From Candidatus Neomarinimicrobiota bacterium (GTDB taxonomy: Bacteria; Fidelibacterota; Marinisomatia; Marinisomatales; S15-B10), in contig DTTI01000076.1 in the NCBI GenBank assembly GCA_012964825.1, positions 1 through 61,711 of the forward strand: DNA of 61,711 bases. Direction: 5' to 3'. Position numbers and translations under genes: made by a program. The notes under the pieces were generated by a model. That model was given only the letters and a program-made list of their open reading frames with translations, did not search any database and had not been told where the DNA came from. Positions 32,724-41,714 of this stretch are shown piece after piece. Every line of letters starts with the position of its first letter. Positions within the stretch are counted from its first letter, which is position 1.

Positions 32724-33440
32724 TCAGGCTGAGGCGGCCATTTCCATCGGTTTTACGGAATAACTGAAATAGATGAAAGGTGTATCAATTGCCGCCACAA
32801 GAATTTTCAACATATAGGTGGAGATCACAATCTCCATTACCACGTTAACAGGTAAGGCATTTTCAGAGCCCATCAGTACTGGAAACACCAAAAACGCCAA
32901 CAGAGAGAAGACTATAGAATCGATAAGCTGACTGATCCAGGTACTGCCGTTGTTCCGCAGCCAAAGGAATTTCCCTGCCGTTTTTTCCCTGATGGCGTGA
33001 AAGGCCCAGATGTCGTGCAACTGAGAAATAAGATAGGCCACCATGCTTGCCAGAATAATGGCTGGCGCCGAGGTGAAAATATCAGCCATGCCGGCGGCGG
33101 CACCCCAGTCGTCGGCACTTGCTTCCAGATACAAAATCATTTGTGACATGATGGTATAAAAAACAGCAGAAAAGAATCCGATAAATACCGCCTGTCTTGC
33201 TTCTTTCTTCCCGTAATGTTCCGCAAGTAGGTCGGTGGCCAGAAAAACTGCGCCGTAGACCACATTCCCACCCGTGGCTGCGATGCCGAAAAGAGTGATC
33301 TGTTTAGTCACAAAAATATTGGCCAGCACAATACAAACGGCGATGTATCCGTAAAGCCAAGATAGACCCATTCGAAACGCAACCAGCGTGAAGGTGAGCC
33401 CCACTCCTGTCTGCAGGATAAAGATCAGCTCGTTACTCAT
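32724..33440 (-). CDS. Queuosine precursor transporter, YhhQ/VUT family
   Basis: 238 residues, about six membrane helices. Family motifs: FLATDLLAEHYGKKEARQAV, ISQLHDIWAFHAIR and LRNNGSTWISQLIDS. YhhQ proteins import preQ0/preQ1, precursors of the tRNA base queuosine. The ATG overlaps the stop of the thioesterase gene by 8 nt (ATGAGTAA), so it is translated with acyl-CoA genes although the functions are unrelated. No queuosine riboswitch is possible inside this overlap. Confidence 0.92.
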   Translation of the reverse strand: MSNELIFILQTGVGLTFTLVAFRMGLSWLYGYIAVCIVLANIFVTKQITLFGIAATGGNVVYGAVFLATDLLAEHYGKKEARQAVFIGFFSAVFYTIMSQMILYLEASADDWGAAAGMADIFTSAPAIILASMVAYLISQLHDIWAFHAIREKTAGKFLWLRNNGSTWISQLIDSIVFSLLAFLVFPVLMGSENALPVNVVMEIVISTYMLKILVAAIDTPFIYFSYSVKPMEMAASA

Positions 33441-33849
33441 TTTTTCTTAGTTTTTTCTCCACAACGGAAAGTAACGCCTTTGGGGGCCGAACAGGTTTTC
33501 CTTTCCCGTTCATGAAAGAGTGGACCGTGTGACCAATGGCTATGAGTTCATCATTTTTGTCCAGTAATACTTCATATTGAATTTTCATTGTCGCTCGGGG
33601 TGCTTCTTTCAGGATTGTCCTCACCGTCAGAACGTCATCATAGGTGGCGGGGTATCTGTACTCGCAATGACTTTCAATGACGGGTATGAAGACACCTGAT
33701 TGTTCGATCTCCATGTAGGGCAAGCCCAGCTCCCTGAGAAAATGTGACCGGGCAGATTCAAAATATTCAAAGAATCGACCATAGTAAACACGCCCCATCA
33801 TGTCGGTGTGGCCGTAAATGACTCTCACTTTATGATCGATGGAAATCAT
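33433..33849 (-). CDS. Hotdog-fold acyl-CoA thioesterase (4HBT/YbgC-like)
   Basis: 138 residues. The 4HBT signature is YGHTDMMGRVYYGRFFEYFE with the catalytic Asp; HTVHSFMNGKGKPVRPP is near the end. It hydrolyses short- or medium-chain acyl-CoA thioesters. ATG 33849 overlaps the accA stop as ATGA; an ATG three codons upstream is possible but would extend into accA. It is coupled on both sides (accA before, YhhQ after). The exact chain length preference cannot be told. Confidence 0.9.
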   Translation of the reverse strand: MISIDHKVRVIYGHTDMMGRVYYGRFFEYFESARSHFLRELGLPYMEIEQSGVFIPVIESHCEYRYPATYDDVLTVRTILKEAPRATMKIQYEVLLDKNDELIAIGHTVHSFMNGKGKPVRPPKALLSVVEKKLRKNE

Positions 33850-34802
33850 TCTTCCCATATCCCGATGCGGTCATACTTTGTGATTCGCCTGTCGATCAGT
33901 TCTGAGGTTTCCAGTTGCGTCAGTTCATCCAGCTCTTTCTTGAGTACATCTTTCACCCGTTGTGCCATGAGATCATAATCTTTGTGTGCGCCTCCCATTG
34001 GTTCGGGGATGATCTCATCACATATGCCCATTTCGTGAAGGTCCTGGGCGGTCACTTTCATGGCGTCGGCTGCCATTTCCGCCTTGCTGGCATCACGCCA
34101 CAGGATAGAGGCGCAACCTTCAGGACTAATAACAGAAAACCAGGTGTTTTCCAGCATAATAAGCCTGTCTCCCACACCCATCCCCAGTGCACCACCGCTA
34201 GCACCTTCACCGATGACAATGACAAGGATGGGAACTGGAAGGACTGCCATCTCCATTAGATTTTTCGCAATAGCTTCCGCCTGGCCCCGTTCCTCAGCAC
34301 CTATACCGGGGTAGGCTCCAGGTGTATCAATGAGGCATATGACTGGTCTATTGAACTTTGCTGCCAATTTCATGATCCGGAGAGCTTTCCGGTAACCCTC
34401 CGGCCGGGACATCCCAAAATTTCTCTCGAGGTTCTCTTTCGTGTTCTTTCCCTTCTGCTGACCCACATAAACCACGTGATAATCATCAATCTTACCAATT
34501 CCTGTCACTACGGCGTGATCATCGGCAAAGTACCTGTCGCCATGAAGCTCCACAAAACCGGGAGAAAGGCGCTCTATATAATCGAGGGTGTAGGGCCTTT
34601 TGGGGTATCTCGCCAGCTGAACCCTCTGCCACCGACTCAGGTTGGAATAAACCTTTTTCATAAGCTTTTTCCGCTTTTCTTTCAAGCGAACAATTTCTGA
34701 TGAAAGGTCAGTTCCGTCTTTGGAATTCATTTCAATCATCTCATCAATCTTCTGATCGAGATCAACGATCGGTTTTTCAAAATCGAGATAGAAACCAGCC
34801 AT
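33846..34802 (-). CDS. accA: Acetyl-CoA carboxylase carboxyltransferase subunit alpha
   Basis: 318 residues, matching AccA length. Motifs: FVELHGDRYFADDHAVVTGI, CLIDTPGAYPGIGAEERGQA, VIGEGASGGALGMGVGDRLI and SVISPEGCASILWRDASKA. With AccD it transfers carboxyl to acetyl-CoA, giving malonyl-CoA for fatty-acid synthesis. ATG 34802 is chosen because it lies just after the stop of the glycosyltransferase fusion (34807); an in-frame TTG at 34817 would add five residues. accD is not in the window. The thioesterase gene follows with ATGA overlap. Confidence 0.97.
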   Translation of the reverse strand: MAGFYLDFEKPIVDLDQKIDEMIEMNSKDGTDLSSEIVRLKEKRKKLMKKVYSNLSRWQRVQLARYPKRPYTLDYIERLSPGFVELHGDRYFADDHAVVTGIGKIDDYHVVYVGQQKGKNTKENLERNFGMSRPEGYRKALRIMKLAAKFNRPVICLIDTPGAYPGIGAEERGQAEAIAKNLMEMAVLPVPILVIVIGEGASGGALGMGVGDRLIMLENTWFSVISPEGCASILWRDASKAEMAADAMKVTAQDLHEMGICDEIIPEPMGGAHKDYDLMAQRVKDVLKKELDELTQLETSELIDRRITKYDRIGIWEE

Positions 34803-34806
34803 CGAT

Positions 34807-36882
34807 TCAGAGTGCAAAGACGCTTCTTATGAGAATCTCCACGTCAAAAGCCATGGATTGGTTTTGTACATAGTAGTGATCATAAATAGCTCGCTCGTCA
34901 CTGTCTAAGTGAAGCTTCCGGATGCGATCTAGCCCCGTGAGTCCCGGCTTGCAGATCAGGTGTATGACGTCTCCCACTGTTGGAATCACAGCACTGCCCA
35001 CAAAGCTCATTTCACCAGAGAGAATTTTAAGAAGCAGCGGTAGCTCTCTGAAAAACCTGTTTTTTGCGGGTGTCATCCAAGCAGTGAATCGGGACCCTTC
35101 CCGACCCCAGAATTCTTTTTTCTCCCACCGGAAATATCTCAGGAGAAGTGCCAGGAAAAATGGTGAGAAAAGAACCAGCATTATTCCGGAAAAGACGACA
35201 TCGAAGATTCGTTTGGAGATTACATTCAGCCGGTGATAAAGGGTGTACTCGATACTGACGAAAGGAAAATCACTCACATCCTCCACAGATGCCTTGCCCA
35301 GCAAAATATCCTGTTCCCGCGGAACCACCTTGTAAGTGAGCCGCAAGTGCTTCGTGCTGTCCATCATGGCAACGATACTCTCATTATCGAGGCGGTCTGA
35401 GGTAAAGATGAGCTCCCTGACGCCCTGAGCTTGCACAATTGACTCCAGATCATCCGTGGAACCCACCATGGAGGCCGTTGTACTTTCCCAGCTACTTAAT
35501 GTGCTGACCTCCTTCGGTCTAGGATCGGCAAATCCCACAATATAGATACCGGTATCCGGACGGCGGCTTATGCGTCGAGCAATTCTTATCCCCTCATCTC
35601 CGGCACCAACGATCACCGCCGGCCGAGAAAAAATGGGTGAATTCCCTACCATAACATTTCTGAGGAAGCCGCGGGATTTCAGAACATGAGCCACCAGCCG
35701 CCAACCGGGAATAAAAAGTGTGATCAAAACAGAAGCCCCCAGCAGTACGGCCCTGGAATAGGCGATCTGTTTGAAAAAATAAGTGAAAGCAACACTGAGT
35801 AAGAAACCTAGAATCGATGAGAGCATAGCTCTATTGTAGGCAAGAACAAACCGGGAGTAGGTCTGAAAAAGTCCACCCACTACTACCCAGAAAATTGCGT
35901 ATGTAGCCACCACTGGAAGATAGGCGTCAATAGCTGGCGCCAATGAGCCAAAGCGCACCGGAATCGCGATCACAAACGCCAGCCCCACCATACAGACATC
36001 CAGGATCACCGGTAGAATCTGTGCCAATGACGAGGATAACAGCGTGGAGACTTTCCTGGAGGTGATGCCTATCTTTAGGACAATTCTAGTAAGAAGTGAC
36101 GCCGTCTTGGAAAAATGTTTGTTCACAAAAAGATCCATGGCTTCGTAGAACCACCCTACACTGTCGTAGGGGGCGCTTTTCACACTTTCTCCCTTATAGT
36201 GTATAATCTGTGTGTCCGGCACATAATGGATTTCATATCCGGCCTGAATAGTTCTGTAACAATAATCAAGATCTTCACCGAACATGAAAAATCGTTCATC
36301 CAGTTCACCCACCGTTTCCAAGACATCTCTTGTCATAATCATGAAAGAACCGCTCACAGCTTCAACAGAATGATATTGGCCAGGATCGAGATAAGTAAGG
36401 TTGTAGCGCCCTGTCCATTTTCCTTTAGGAAATAATCGGCTCAAACCAAGGAGTTTGGGAAGAGCTACCCAAGGCATCGGAAAGCTCCGCTTGCATGCCA
36501 ACTGAAGAGAACCGTCCGCATTCAGGATTTTAGGGCCGCAAATACCTACCTCTGGATGGGAGTTCATATAATCGGTGAGTACCGAAAGGGTTTTTTCTTC
36601 AATAACCGTGTCCGGATTGAGCAGGAGAATGAAATCTCCCGTAGCTTCCTTTAGACCGCTGTTGACCCCGTTGGCAAAGCCCATGTTCGAATTATGCTCA
36701 ATGAGCCTGACCGCAGGAAATCTTTCTCTTACCATAGCGACCGAGCCGTCGTAGGAACTGTTATCTATGACGATAATTTCAACATGACCGCCATAATTCG
36801 AGTTTTGGATTGAATTGAGGCAGTTCGCCAGGTAATCCTTCACGTTGTAATTGACAATTATGACTGAGACGGTGAGATTCAT
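34807..36882 (-). CDS. Fusion of GT2 glycosyltransferase with a polyprenyl-phosphate sugar transferase-like half
   Basis: 691 residues. The N-terminal ~290 are a GT2 enzyme of the rhamnosyltransferase type (VSVIIVNYNVKDYLANCLNS, LLLNPDTVIE, RFFMFGEDLDYCYR). About four membrane helices follow (~295-400), then a CoA-binding-like Rossmann domain (RPAVIVGAGDEGIRIARRIS) and a region like bacterial sugar transferases (KRIFDVVFSGIMLVLFSPFF ... RELPLLLKILSGEMSFVG). The last part is shortened: the KFRSM stretch is missing, the Asp-Glu dyad of DELPQ reads RE, and GPRP reads GSAV, so phosphoglycosyl transferase activity is doubtful. Expected role: envelope glycan or O-antigen-like assembly together with the downstream polyprenol mannosyltransferase and RmlD-like genes. 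It starts 10 nt after the stop of the next gene in the operon. Confidence 0.85.
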   Translation of the reverse strand: MNLTVSVIIVNYNVKDYLANCLNSIQNSNYGGHVEIIVIDNSSYDGSVAMVRERFPAVRLIEHNSNMGFANGVNSGLKEATGDFILLLNPDTVIEEKTLSVLTDYMNSHPEVGICGPKILNADGSLQLACKRSFPMPWVALPKLLGLSRLFPKGKWTGRYNLTYLDPGQYHSVEAVSGSFMIMTRDVLETVGELDERFFMFGEDLDYCYRTIQAGYEIHYVPDTQIIHYKGESVKSAPYDSVGWFYEAMDLFVNKHFSKTASLLTRIVLKIGITSRKVSTLLSSSLAQILPVILDVCMVGLAFVIAIPVRFGSLAPAIDAYLPVVATYAIFWVVVGGLFQTYSRFVLAYNRAMLSSILGFLLSVAFTYFFKQIAYSRAVLLGASVLITLFIPGWRLVAHVLKSRGFLRNVMVGNSPIFSRPAVIVGAGDEGIRIARRISRRPDTGIYIVGFADPRPKEVSTLSSWESTTASMVGSTDDLESIVQAQGVRELIFTSDRLDNESIVAMMDSTKHLRLTYKVVPREQDILLGKASVEDVSDFPFVSIEYTLYHRLNVISKRIFDVVFSGIMLVLFSPFFLALLLRYFRWEKKEFWGREGSRFTAWMTPAKNRFFRELPLLLKILSGEMSFVGSAVIPTVGDVIHLICKPGLTGLDRIRKLHLDSDERAIYDHYYVQNQSMAFDVEILIRSVFAL

Positions 36883-36892
36883 TGGGATATGC

Positions 36893-37609
36893 CTATTTGT
36901 GCCATCCGAACAGTTTCCAGATCCGCAACCGTGGAATCATGACGGCAGCTTCCAACATGATGGAACGTGTCATTTTCGATTCTCCAATGGTGCGGTCTAC
37001 AAAAATAATAGGGATTTCCGTAATCCGAAAACCTTTGAGCCAAGCTCGGTAGGTCATCTCAATCTGAAAGGAGTAACCCTGAGAGCGAATGCCGTTGAGA
37101 TCAATGCCTTCCAGCGCTTCCCGTCGCCAGCATTTGAACCCGCCGGTGGCATCCCTCACTGGAAGTCTTGTAACGAGTCGTGTGTAAATGTTTGCCCCGT
37201 AGCTGATAATGAGCCTATGTAGGGGCCAATTGACCACATTGATACCTGATATGTACCTGCTACCGATTGCGAGGTCCGCATTCTCAATGGCCTCAATAAG
37301 CAACGGCACATCTTTAGGATCGTGAGACATATCTGCATCCATCTGTACAACAGCTTCGTAATCACGCTCCAAGGCATAGTTGAATCCGGCAATATAAGCC
37401 GATCCAAGACCACCTTTCTCATCTCTCGATAATAGGTGTAGAGTGTCATAGTCGGCCTGCAATTTCTCCACAATCTCAGCTGTACCATCTGGAGAACTGT
37501 CATCAACAACGAGAATGTGATAATCGGGATTCAGCACAAACAATGTAGACACAAGTTCGCGAATGTTTTTCCGCTCGTTATATGTCGGTGTCACAATAAG
37601 TGTTTTCAC
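36893..37609 (-). CDS. Polyprenol monophosphomannose synthase-like GT2 glycosyltransferase
   Basis: 238 residues. Motifs: LIVTPTYNERKNIRELVS, ILVVDDSSPDGTAEIVE (first DD), VVQMDADMSHDPKDV (DXD) and FKCWRREALEGID; this is the DPM1/Ppm1 type that makes polyprenyl-phosphate-mannose from GDP-mannose. No membrane helices. The start is GTG 37609, overlapping the stop of the upstream RmlD-like gene as GTGA; an ATG 11 codons further up would lie inside that gene and give an atypical N-terminus. Together with the fusion protein it points to mannosylated envelope glycans or glycoproteins. Confidence 0.92.
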   Translation of the reverse strand: MKTLIVTPTYNERKNIRELVSTLFVLNPDYHILVVDDSSPDGTAEIVEKLQADYDTLHLLSRDEKGGLGSAYIAGFNYALERDYEAVVQMDADMSHDPKDVPLLIEAIENADLAIGSRYISGINVVNWPLHRLIISYGANIYTRLVTRLPVRDATGGFKCWRREALEGIDLNGIRSQGYSFQIEMTYRAWLKGFRITEIPIIFVDRTIGESKMTRSIMLEAAVMIPRLRIWKLFGWHK

Positions 37610-38499
37610 ACCACAATACCTTCCTTCACCTTCCGAAGACAATAGTCTACCCCATAGGTGCGAAGCCCCAGCACTTCCTCGATCTTGACCGTGGAGAGTC
37701 CTGAGTTAAGTGGCCGCGAAGCCGGCTGATTCAGTTCAGACGTTGAAATGGGAGAAATGAGCAGCGGATCAAGATTAAAGACCTCGGCAATCCTCAGTGC
37801 GAACTCAAATCTCGTCATGAATTCCGCCCCGCCATAGTTGAGAATCTCCTGAATATTCATAATAATGGAAAGCTTGATGGCCTCCGCCAAGCCAGCCGTC
37901 CAGGTGGGATTTCCCCGCTGATCGTTCACAACTTTAATCTCTTTTTCTTCCTTAAGTGAATTAACGACCCAATTGACAAAGCTGGCCGATGTCCGGGAAG
38001 AGTTTCCATAAAGAACGTTGGTCCTGAGAATAACCCACGGCTGTGCTCCGCCCCGGAGACTGTTTTCCGCTGCCAGCTTCGACTTGCCGTAATAATTGAC
38101 AGGCTTAGGTATATCTTCTTCTGAATACGGTCCGTCAGTACCTTCGAAAACATAGTCTGTGGAAATAAACACCATTTTGGTATCGGAGCCACGCATACTA
38201 TTAAGAATATTTTCAGTACCGCCAACATTCACATTCCACGCTTTTTCCTTGTTCAATTCACAGCCATCAACATCTGTTATGGAAGCAAGATGGACGACCA
38301 CATCAGGGTTAAAATTTTGAAGAAATTCCCTGACCTGACCCTTATTCGTTACATTCATGACACCATATTGACAGAACTGAAAACCGTCATCAGGCAGAAC
38401 GCGGCCCGTGGCACAAAGTTCAAAATGAGGTTGAAGCTCGAGGATGACAGCTTCACCCAGTTGACCAAAAGCACCTGTTATGAGAACACGTTTCGACAT
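37606..38499 (-). CDS. dTDP-4-dehydrorhamnose reductase-like SDR (RmlD/RfbD family)
   Basis: 297 residues. The nucleotide-binding motif is LITGAFGQLGEAVIL; FISTDYVFEGTDGPYSEEDI, NYYGKSKLAAEN (YxxxK) and LRTNVLYGN are RmlD family marks. It makes dTDP-rhamnose, or a related deoxy sugar, for surface polysaccharide. No rmlA, rmlB or rmlC is in the window. ATG 38499 is the first gene of the sugar operon 38499-36893-34807-accA; the ~110-bp spacer to 38608 should hold its promoter. Confidence 0.88.
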   Translation of the reverse strand: MSKRVLITGAFGQLGEAVILELQPHFELCATGRVLPDDGFQFCQYGVMNVTNKGQVREFLQNFNPDVVVHLASITDVDGCELNKEKAWNVNVGGTENILNSMRGSDTKMVFISTDYVFEGTDGPYSEEDIPKPVNYYGKSKLAAENSLRGGAQPWVILRTNVLYGNSSRTSASFVNWVVNSLKEEKEIKVVNDQRGNPTWTAGLAEAIKLSIIMNIQEILNYGGAEFMTRFEFALRIAEVFNLDPLLISPISTSELNQPASRPLNSGLSTVKIEEVLGLRTYGVDYCLRKVKEGIVV

Positions 38500-38599
38500 A
38501 ATTGTGTTTTTATTTCGTCCAGGACCTCAGTGATCCATGCAAATTGAAATTTAGGGCGGTGCTGTACCCTCTCCAATGAACATGACGTACAACGGGATC

Positions 38600-38618
38600 A
38601 GGCCGGATCAGCCGGCCT
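38600..38618 (-). other. Stem-loop overlapping the stop of the DUF4837 gene
   Basis: AGGCCGG (38600-38606) pairs with CCGGCCT (38612-38618), with a 5-nt loop that holds part of the stop codon 38610-38608. No T run follows, so it is at best a weak transcription end or an mRNA-stabilising hairpin. Confidence 0.35.
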
Positions 38619-39627
38619 CAGTGGAGAATGTGTGCACCATGATCTCCATCTGGCGCAGCGATATAATTTTTTTCTGGCCAGGACTGTGAACAAGAAGATT
38701 GATGTGAAACAGCCGATCGGACTTTCCGTCATAAAAGACATATGAGATAAATGGTCCACCTTTTACCTCTTCATTATGCTCCCAGAGACCCTCTACCCTC
38801 CACGCTTTCCACTCGCCTAAATCAATAGGCTCAGCTCGTTGATAGACATCGGTAAATCGAATCTTATCATAATAAGCCATGGGGAAATCGTTTACCAGTT
38901 CAGTTACCATCAGCTGATCAAGTTCCTTAGACCTTGGTTTATCTATCCAGTTTACAGAGAACCACCTGTATGGGAATGATCTCCCGATCCAAACGAAATT
39001 CCGTTCAGGTTCCTCCCTGATCACGACATAATCATGTTGAATACGAAGACGCCAGTGGTATTTTTCCCAAAGTTCAGCGGAAAGTTGTTTCTCCTCTCGC
39101 CGTTTGAAAACGTGTTCTTTCTGTCTCTCTAAGAAAGCCTTGTCATACTGTTGAAAAAGCCACGTTCCTCTGTCGCGTAATCCGCGAATCAGATCATTTG
39201 GATCTTTGCCAACAACCAGTGAAAAAACCTGGCCGCGGGCAAAATAATCCCGAGTGGAGAAGACCTGATTATTCCCGCCGGCGGCGAGGTCTAGCTGAGC
39301 TGAGGGAAGCATTGACCTGGCGATCCTATCGGCGGTGGTATCAGGGATTCCCAGTACCGAGATCACCAGCAGATTGTGACTTCGCTTCACAGAACTGAAC
39401 TCGAAAGGGTCGATGTAAGTGATATCAAAATAGGTTTCCGGAGCAGGGGTATAAAAAGCCCTGCCAAAAACGGAGTCGATAACGGCCTTCACGTGAGGCC
39501 GATCCTCGAAAGAAACCACAACATGAAGCTGATTCTCAACACCGCCCGCCCGTGGTTTGTAATCGCAACCAGAGAGAACAAACGCCAACGCCAATGCTGT
39601 CCTTATTAAAATAATCTTCTCCTTCAT
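38608..39627 (-). CDS. DUF4837 family lipoprotein
   Basis: 339 residues with a lipoprotein signal (LIRTALALAFVLSGCDYKPR, lipobox LSGC). The body matches the DUF4837 pattern known in Bacteroidota and relatives: an N-terminal lobe (HVVVSFEDRPHVKAVIDSVF), NLLVISVLG, and a C-terminal lobe with NFVWIGRSFPYRWFSVNWID and GPFISYVFYDG. Function unknown; expected in the envelope. ATG 39627 overlaps the rnr stop by one base (TGATG); an in-frame TTG just upstream is less likely. Confidence 0.85.
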   Translation of the reverse strand: MKEKIILIRTALALAFVLSGCDYKPRAGGVENQLHVVVSFEDRPHVKAVIDSVFGRAFYTPAPETYFDITYIDPFEFSSVKRSHNLLVISVLGIPDTTADRIARSMLPSAQLDLAAGGNNQVFSTRDYFARGQVFSLVVGKDPNDLIRGLRDRGTWLFQQYDKAFLERQKEHVFKRREEKQLSAELWEKYHWRLRIQHDYVVIREEPERNFVWIGRSFPYRWFSVNWIDKPRSKELDQLMVTELVNDFPMAYYDKIRFTDVYQRAEPIDLGEWKAWRVEGLWEHNEEVKGGPFISYVFYDGKSDRLFHINLLVHSPGQKKIISLRQMEIMVHTFSTEAG

Positions 39628-41714
39628 CAATTTACGAGGTCAAAATCGGCACGGCGCTTTTCTAGGCTGACGCTTCGAACGCGAATCCTCACATTGCGCC
39701 CAAGCTGATACTTCTCTTCGTAACGCTTACCAATAATGGCAAATTCCAGTTCATCATAAAAGTAGGTGTCATCCTGCAACGAGTCGATGCTCACAAAACC
39801 TTCCACCATAGTGTTTTCCAGTTCAACAAAGAATCCAACTGAAATTACTCCAGAAATAATGGAGTCGAATTTCTCCCCAATGTGCTGTGAAAGCCAACGG
39901 ATTTGCTTCAGTTTAATATATTCCCTCTCTGCTTCTACTGATTTGATTTCCGCTTCGGTAACCTCTTTGGCTATGGCGCTGGCAGTTTCTCTGGAAATTC
40001 CTTTAATGCTATTGTCTCTTAGAATATTTTTTTTAAGATAACGGTGGACCAAAATATCCGAGTATCTTCTTATAGGAGATGTGAAGTGAGTATAAGTTTG
40101 AAAAGCCAAACCGAAATGACCCCGGTTGTGGATACTGTAGATCGCTTTGGACATGGTGCGGAGGGCAAGTTTCTCTATCAAATCTCGGTAAGGTGATACC
40201 TCTACCATTTCCAAGATGTCCCTGAAATCGGCAGGCTTTAGGCGCTGAGGTATGTTTTTCCCCAAACTGAGACGACGTAATACGCCAACGAACCGTTCCA
40301 TATCATCCTCCGGAGGCTCATCGTGGATCCGAAATATGAATTCATCTTTTCTCTTGCGACGTTTGATGACCTTTTTTGAAACCTCCCGGTTCGCAAGCAG
40401 CATGAATTCTTCCACAAGGCGGTGACTTTCCAGACGTTCACTGGGTGTGATCTCGTGGGGTTTCCCGCCGCCGACAAACTTGAAAATGGGCTCCGGTATG
40501 TCAAAATCGATACTACCAGCCTGGTGGCGTTTTTGGGATAATCTCCTAGCAATTTTATTTAACTCTCTCAGCTCTTCAGCAAAAGGAGCATTTTCACCGT
40601 CCAGCACTTTTTGCACTTCCCGGTAAGTAAAACGGTGTTTGCTTTGGATGACTGACTTCTCCACTCTGATTGACACTACGTTGAAAGAACCGTCCAGCTC
40701 CATAAGAACAGACATGGCAAGTCTATCTACATCCGGTAGCAGTGAGCACAGTTCTGCGGAAAGGTTGTCCGGGAGCATCCTTACCGTCCCCTCAGCAAAA
40801 TAGACGGTGTTTCCCCGCTTTCGCGCTTCCCGGTCCAGTTCAGAACCTTCGTATACAAAAAAACTGACATCGGCAATGTGCACACCGGCGACAAAATTTC
40901 CGTTCTCGTTCCGCTGTACTGAAACGGCGTCATCCACATCCCTGGCGTCCCAGGGATCAATGGTTAGGGTTACCAGATCCCTCAGATCAGTCCGGTTCGG
41001 AATCTCATTCTTTATATCCTGGTCTGTCCATTTGCTGCTCTCTTTCACAACCCGGTTGGGAAATTCAGATGTTAAATCATACTTGTAACAAACTACGGCC
41101 ATATCGTCTTCAGCATTTTCAACAGAGCCGACCCGTTCAACAAGTTTGGTGACAACGGGGGAATGTGGGCTACCCCAGTCAGTCACCTTAGCAAGAACAA
41201 TATCACCATCAGAGATTGAGTCACTTTTCTTAGTCTCCAGCACGATTCCCCTTCGTGGGGAGACAGGTTCAATCAAAAGCTTAAAATGTCCTCTGTTACC
41301 CACCACCGTCCCGACAAACTGGTCCGCCTTTCTGGCAACGACCCGATGTATAATTCCTCCACTCCGGTGGTGTCGTGTGGCGGGGAGGACAATCACCTCA
41401 ACGGTGTCACCGTTCAGAGCTCCTTTAAGGTTTTTCCGGCCCACAAAAATGTCCTCTGATCTTTCATCGGTTGAGACAAAGCCGTAGCCGTGGCTGGTAA
41501 GTGCCAAAGTACCACGAAGCCTTTCCCCGGTAGATGCCAGTACAAGAGCACCTCCTCTTACTCTGATGAGAGACCCATCGTTCAGAAGCTCATTCACGGC
41601 ACGACTAAAAGTTCGGTAGTTATTATTACTGACGCCCATGCTCCGGGCCAGTTCCCGCTTGCGAAAAGTTTTCCCCAAATGCTTCCGGAGAGTGTCAAGA
41701 ATCTTTTTTTTCAT
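39627..41714 (-). CDS. rnr: Ribonuclease R
   Basis: 695 residues. Order: winged-helix start (TLRKHLGKTFRKRELARSMG), cold-shock OB domains (GTLALTSHGYGFVSTDERSE), the RNB catalytic domain with TIDPWDARDVDDAVSV (the four metal-binding Asp residues), NRGHFGLAFQTYTHFTSPIR, and a C-terminal S1 domain (FDSIISGVISVGFFVELENT). It degrades structured RNA 3' to 5'. The C-terminus is short after S1, without the long basic tail of E. coli RNase R. ATG 41714 overlaps the stop of the upstream barrel gene as ATGA; the DUF4837 gene follows with a 1-nt overlap. Confidence 0.96.
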   Translation of the reverse strand: MKKKILDTLRKHLGKTFRKRELARSMGVSNNNYRTFSRAVNELLNDGSLIRVRGGALVLASTGERLRGTLALTSHGYGFVSTDERSEDIFVGRKNLKGALNGDTVEVIVLPATRHHRSGGIIHRVVARKADQFVGTVVGNRGHFKLLIEPVSPRRGIVLETKKSDSISDGDIVLAKVTDWGSPHSPVVTKLVERVGSVENAEDDMAVVCYKYDLTSEFPNRVVKESSKWTDQDIKNEIPNRTDLRDLVTLTIDPWDARDVDDAVSVQRNENGNFVAGVHIADVSFFVYEGSELDREARKRGNTVYFAEGTVRMLPDNLSAELCSLLPDVDRLAMSVLMELDGSFNVVSIRVEKSVIQSKHRFTYREVQKVLDGENAPFAEELRELNKIARRLSQKRHQAGSIDFDIPEPIFKFVGGGKPHEITPSERLESHRLVEEFMLLANREVSKKVIKRRKRKDEFIFRIHDEPPEDDMERFVGVLRRLSLGKNIPQRLKPADFRDILEMVEVSPYRDLIEKLALRTMSKAIYSIHNRGHFGLAFQTYTHFTSPIRRYSDILVHRYLKKNILRDNSIKGISRETASAIAKEVTEAEIKSVEAEREYIKLKQIRWLSQHIGEKFDSIISGVISVGFFVELENTMVEGFVSIDSLQDDTYFYDELEFAIIGKRYEEKYQLGRNVRIRVRSVSLEKRRADFDLVN

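Noticed and set aside
31078-34802. Reading the accA and MCC-type genes as one acetyl-CoA carboxylase operon
   Set aside because: The MCC-type subunit has methylcrotonyl-type motifs and a full carboxyltransferase of its own; it is not accD.
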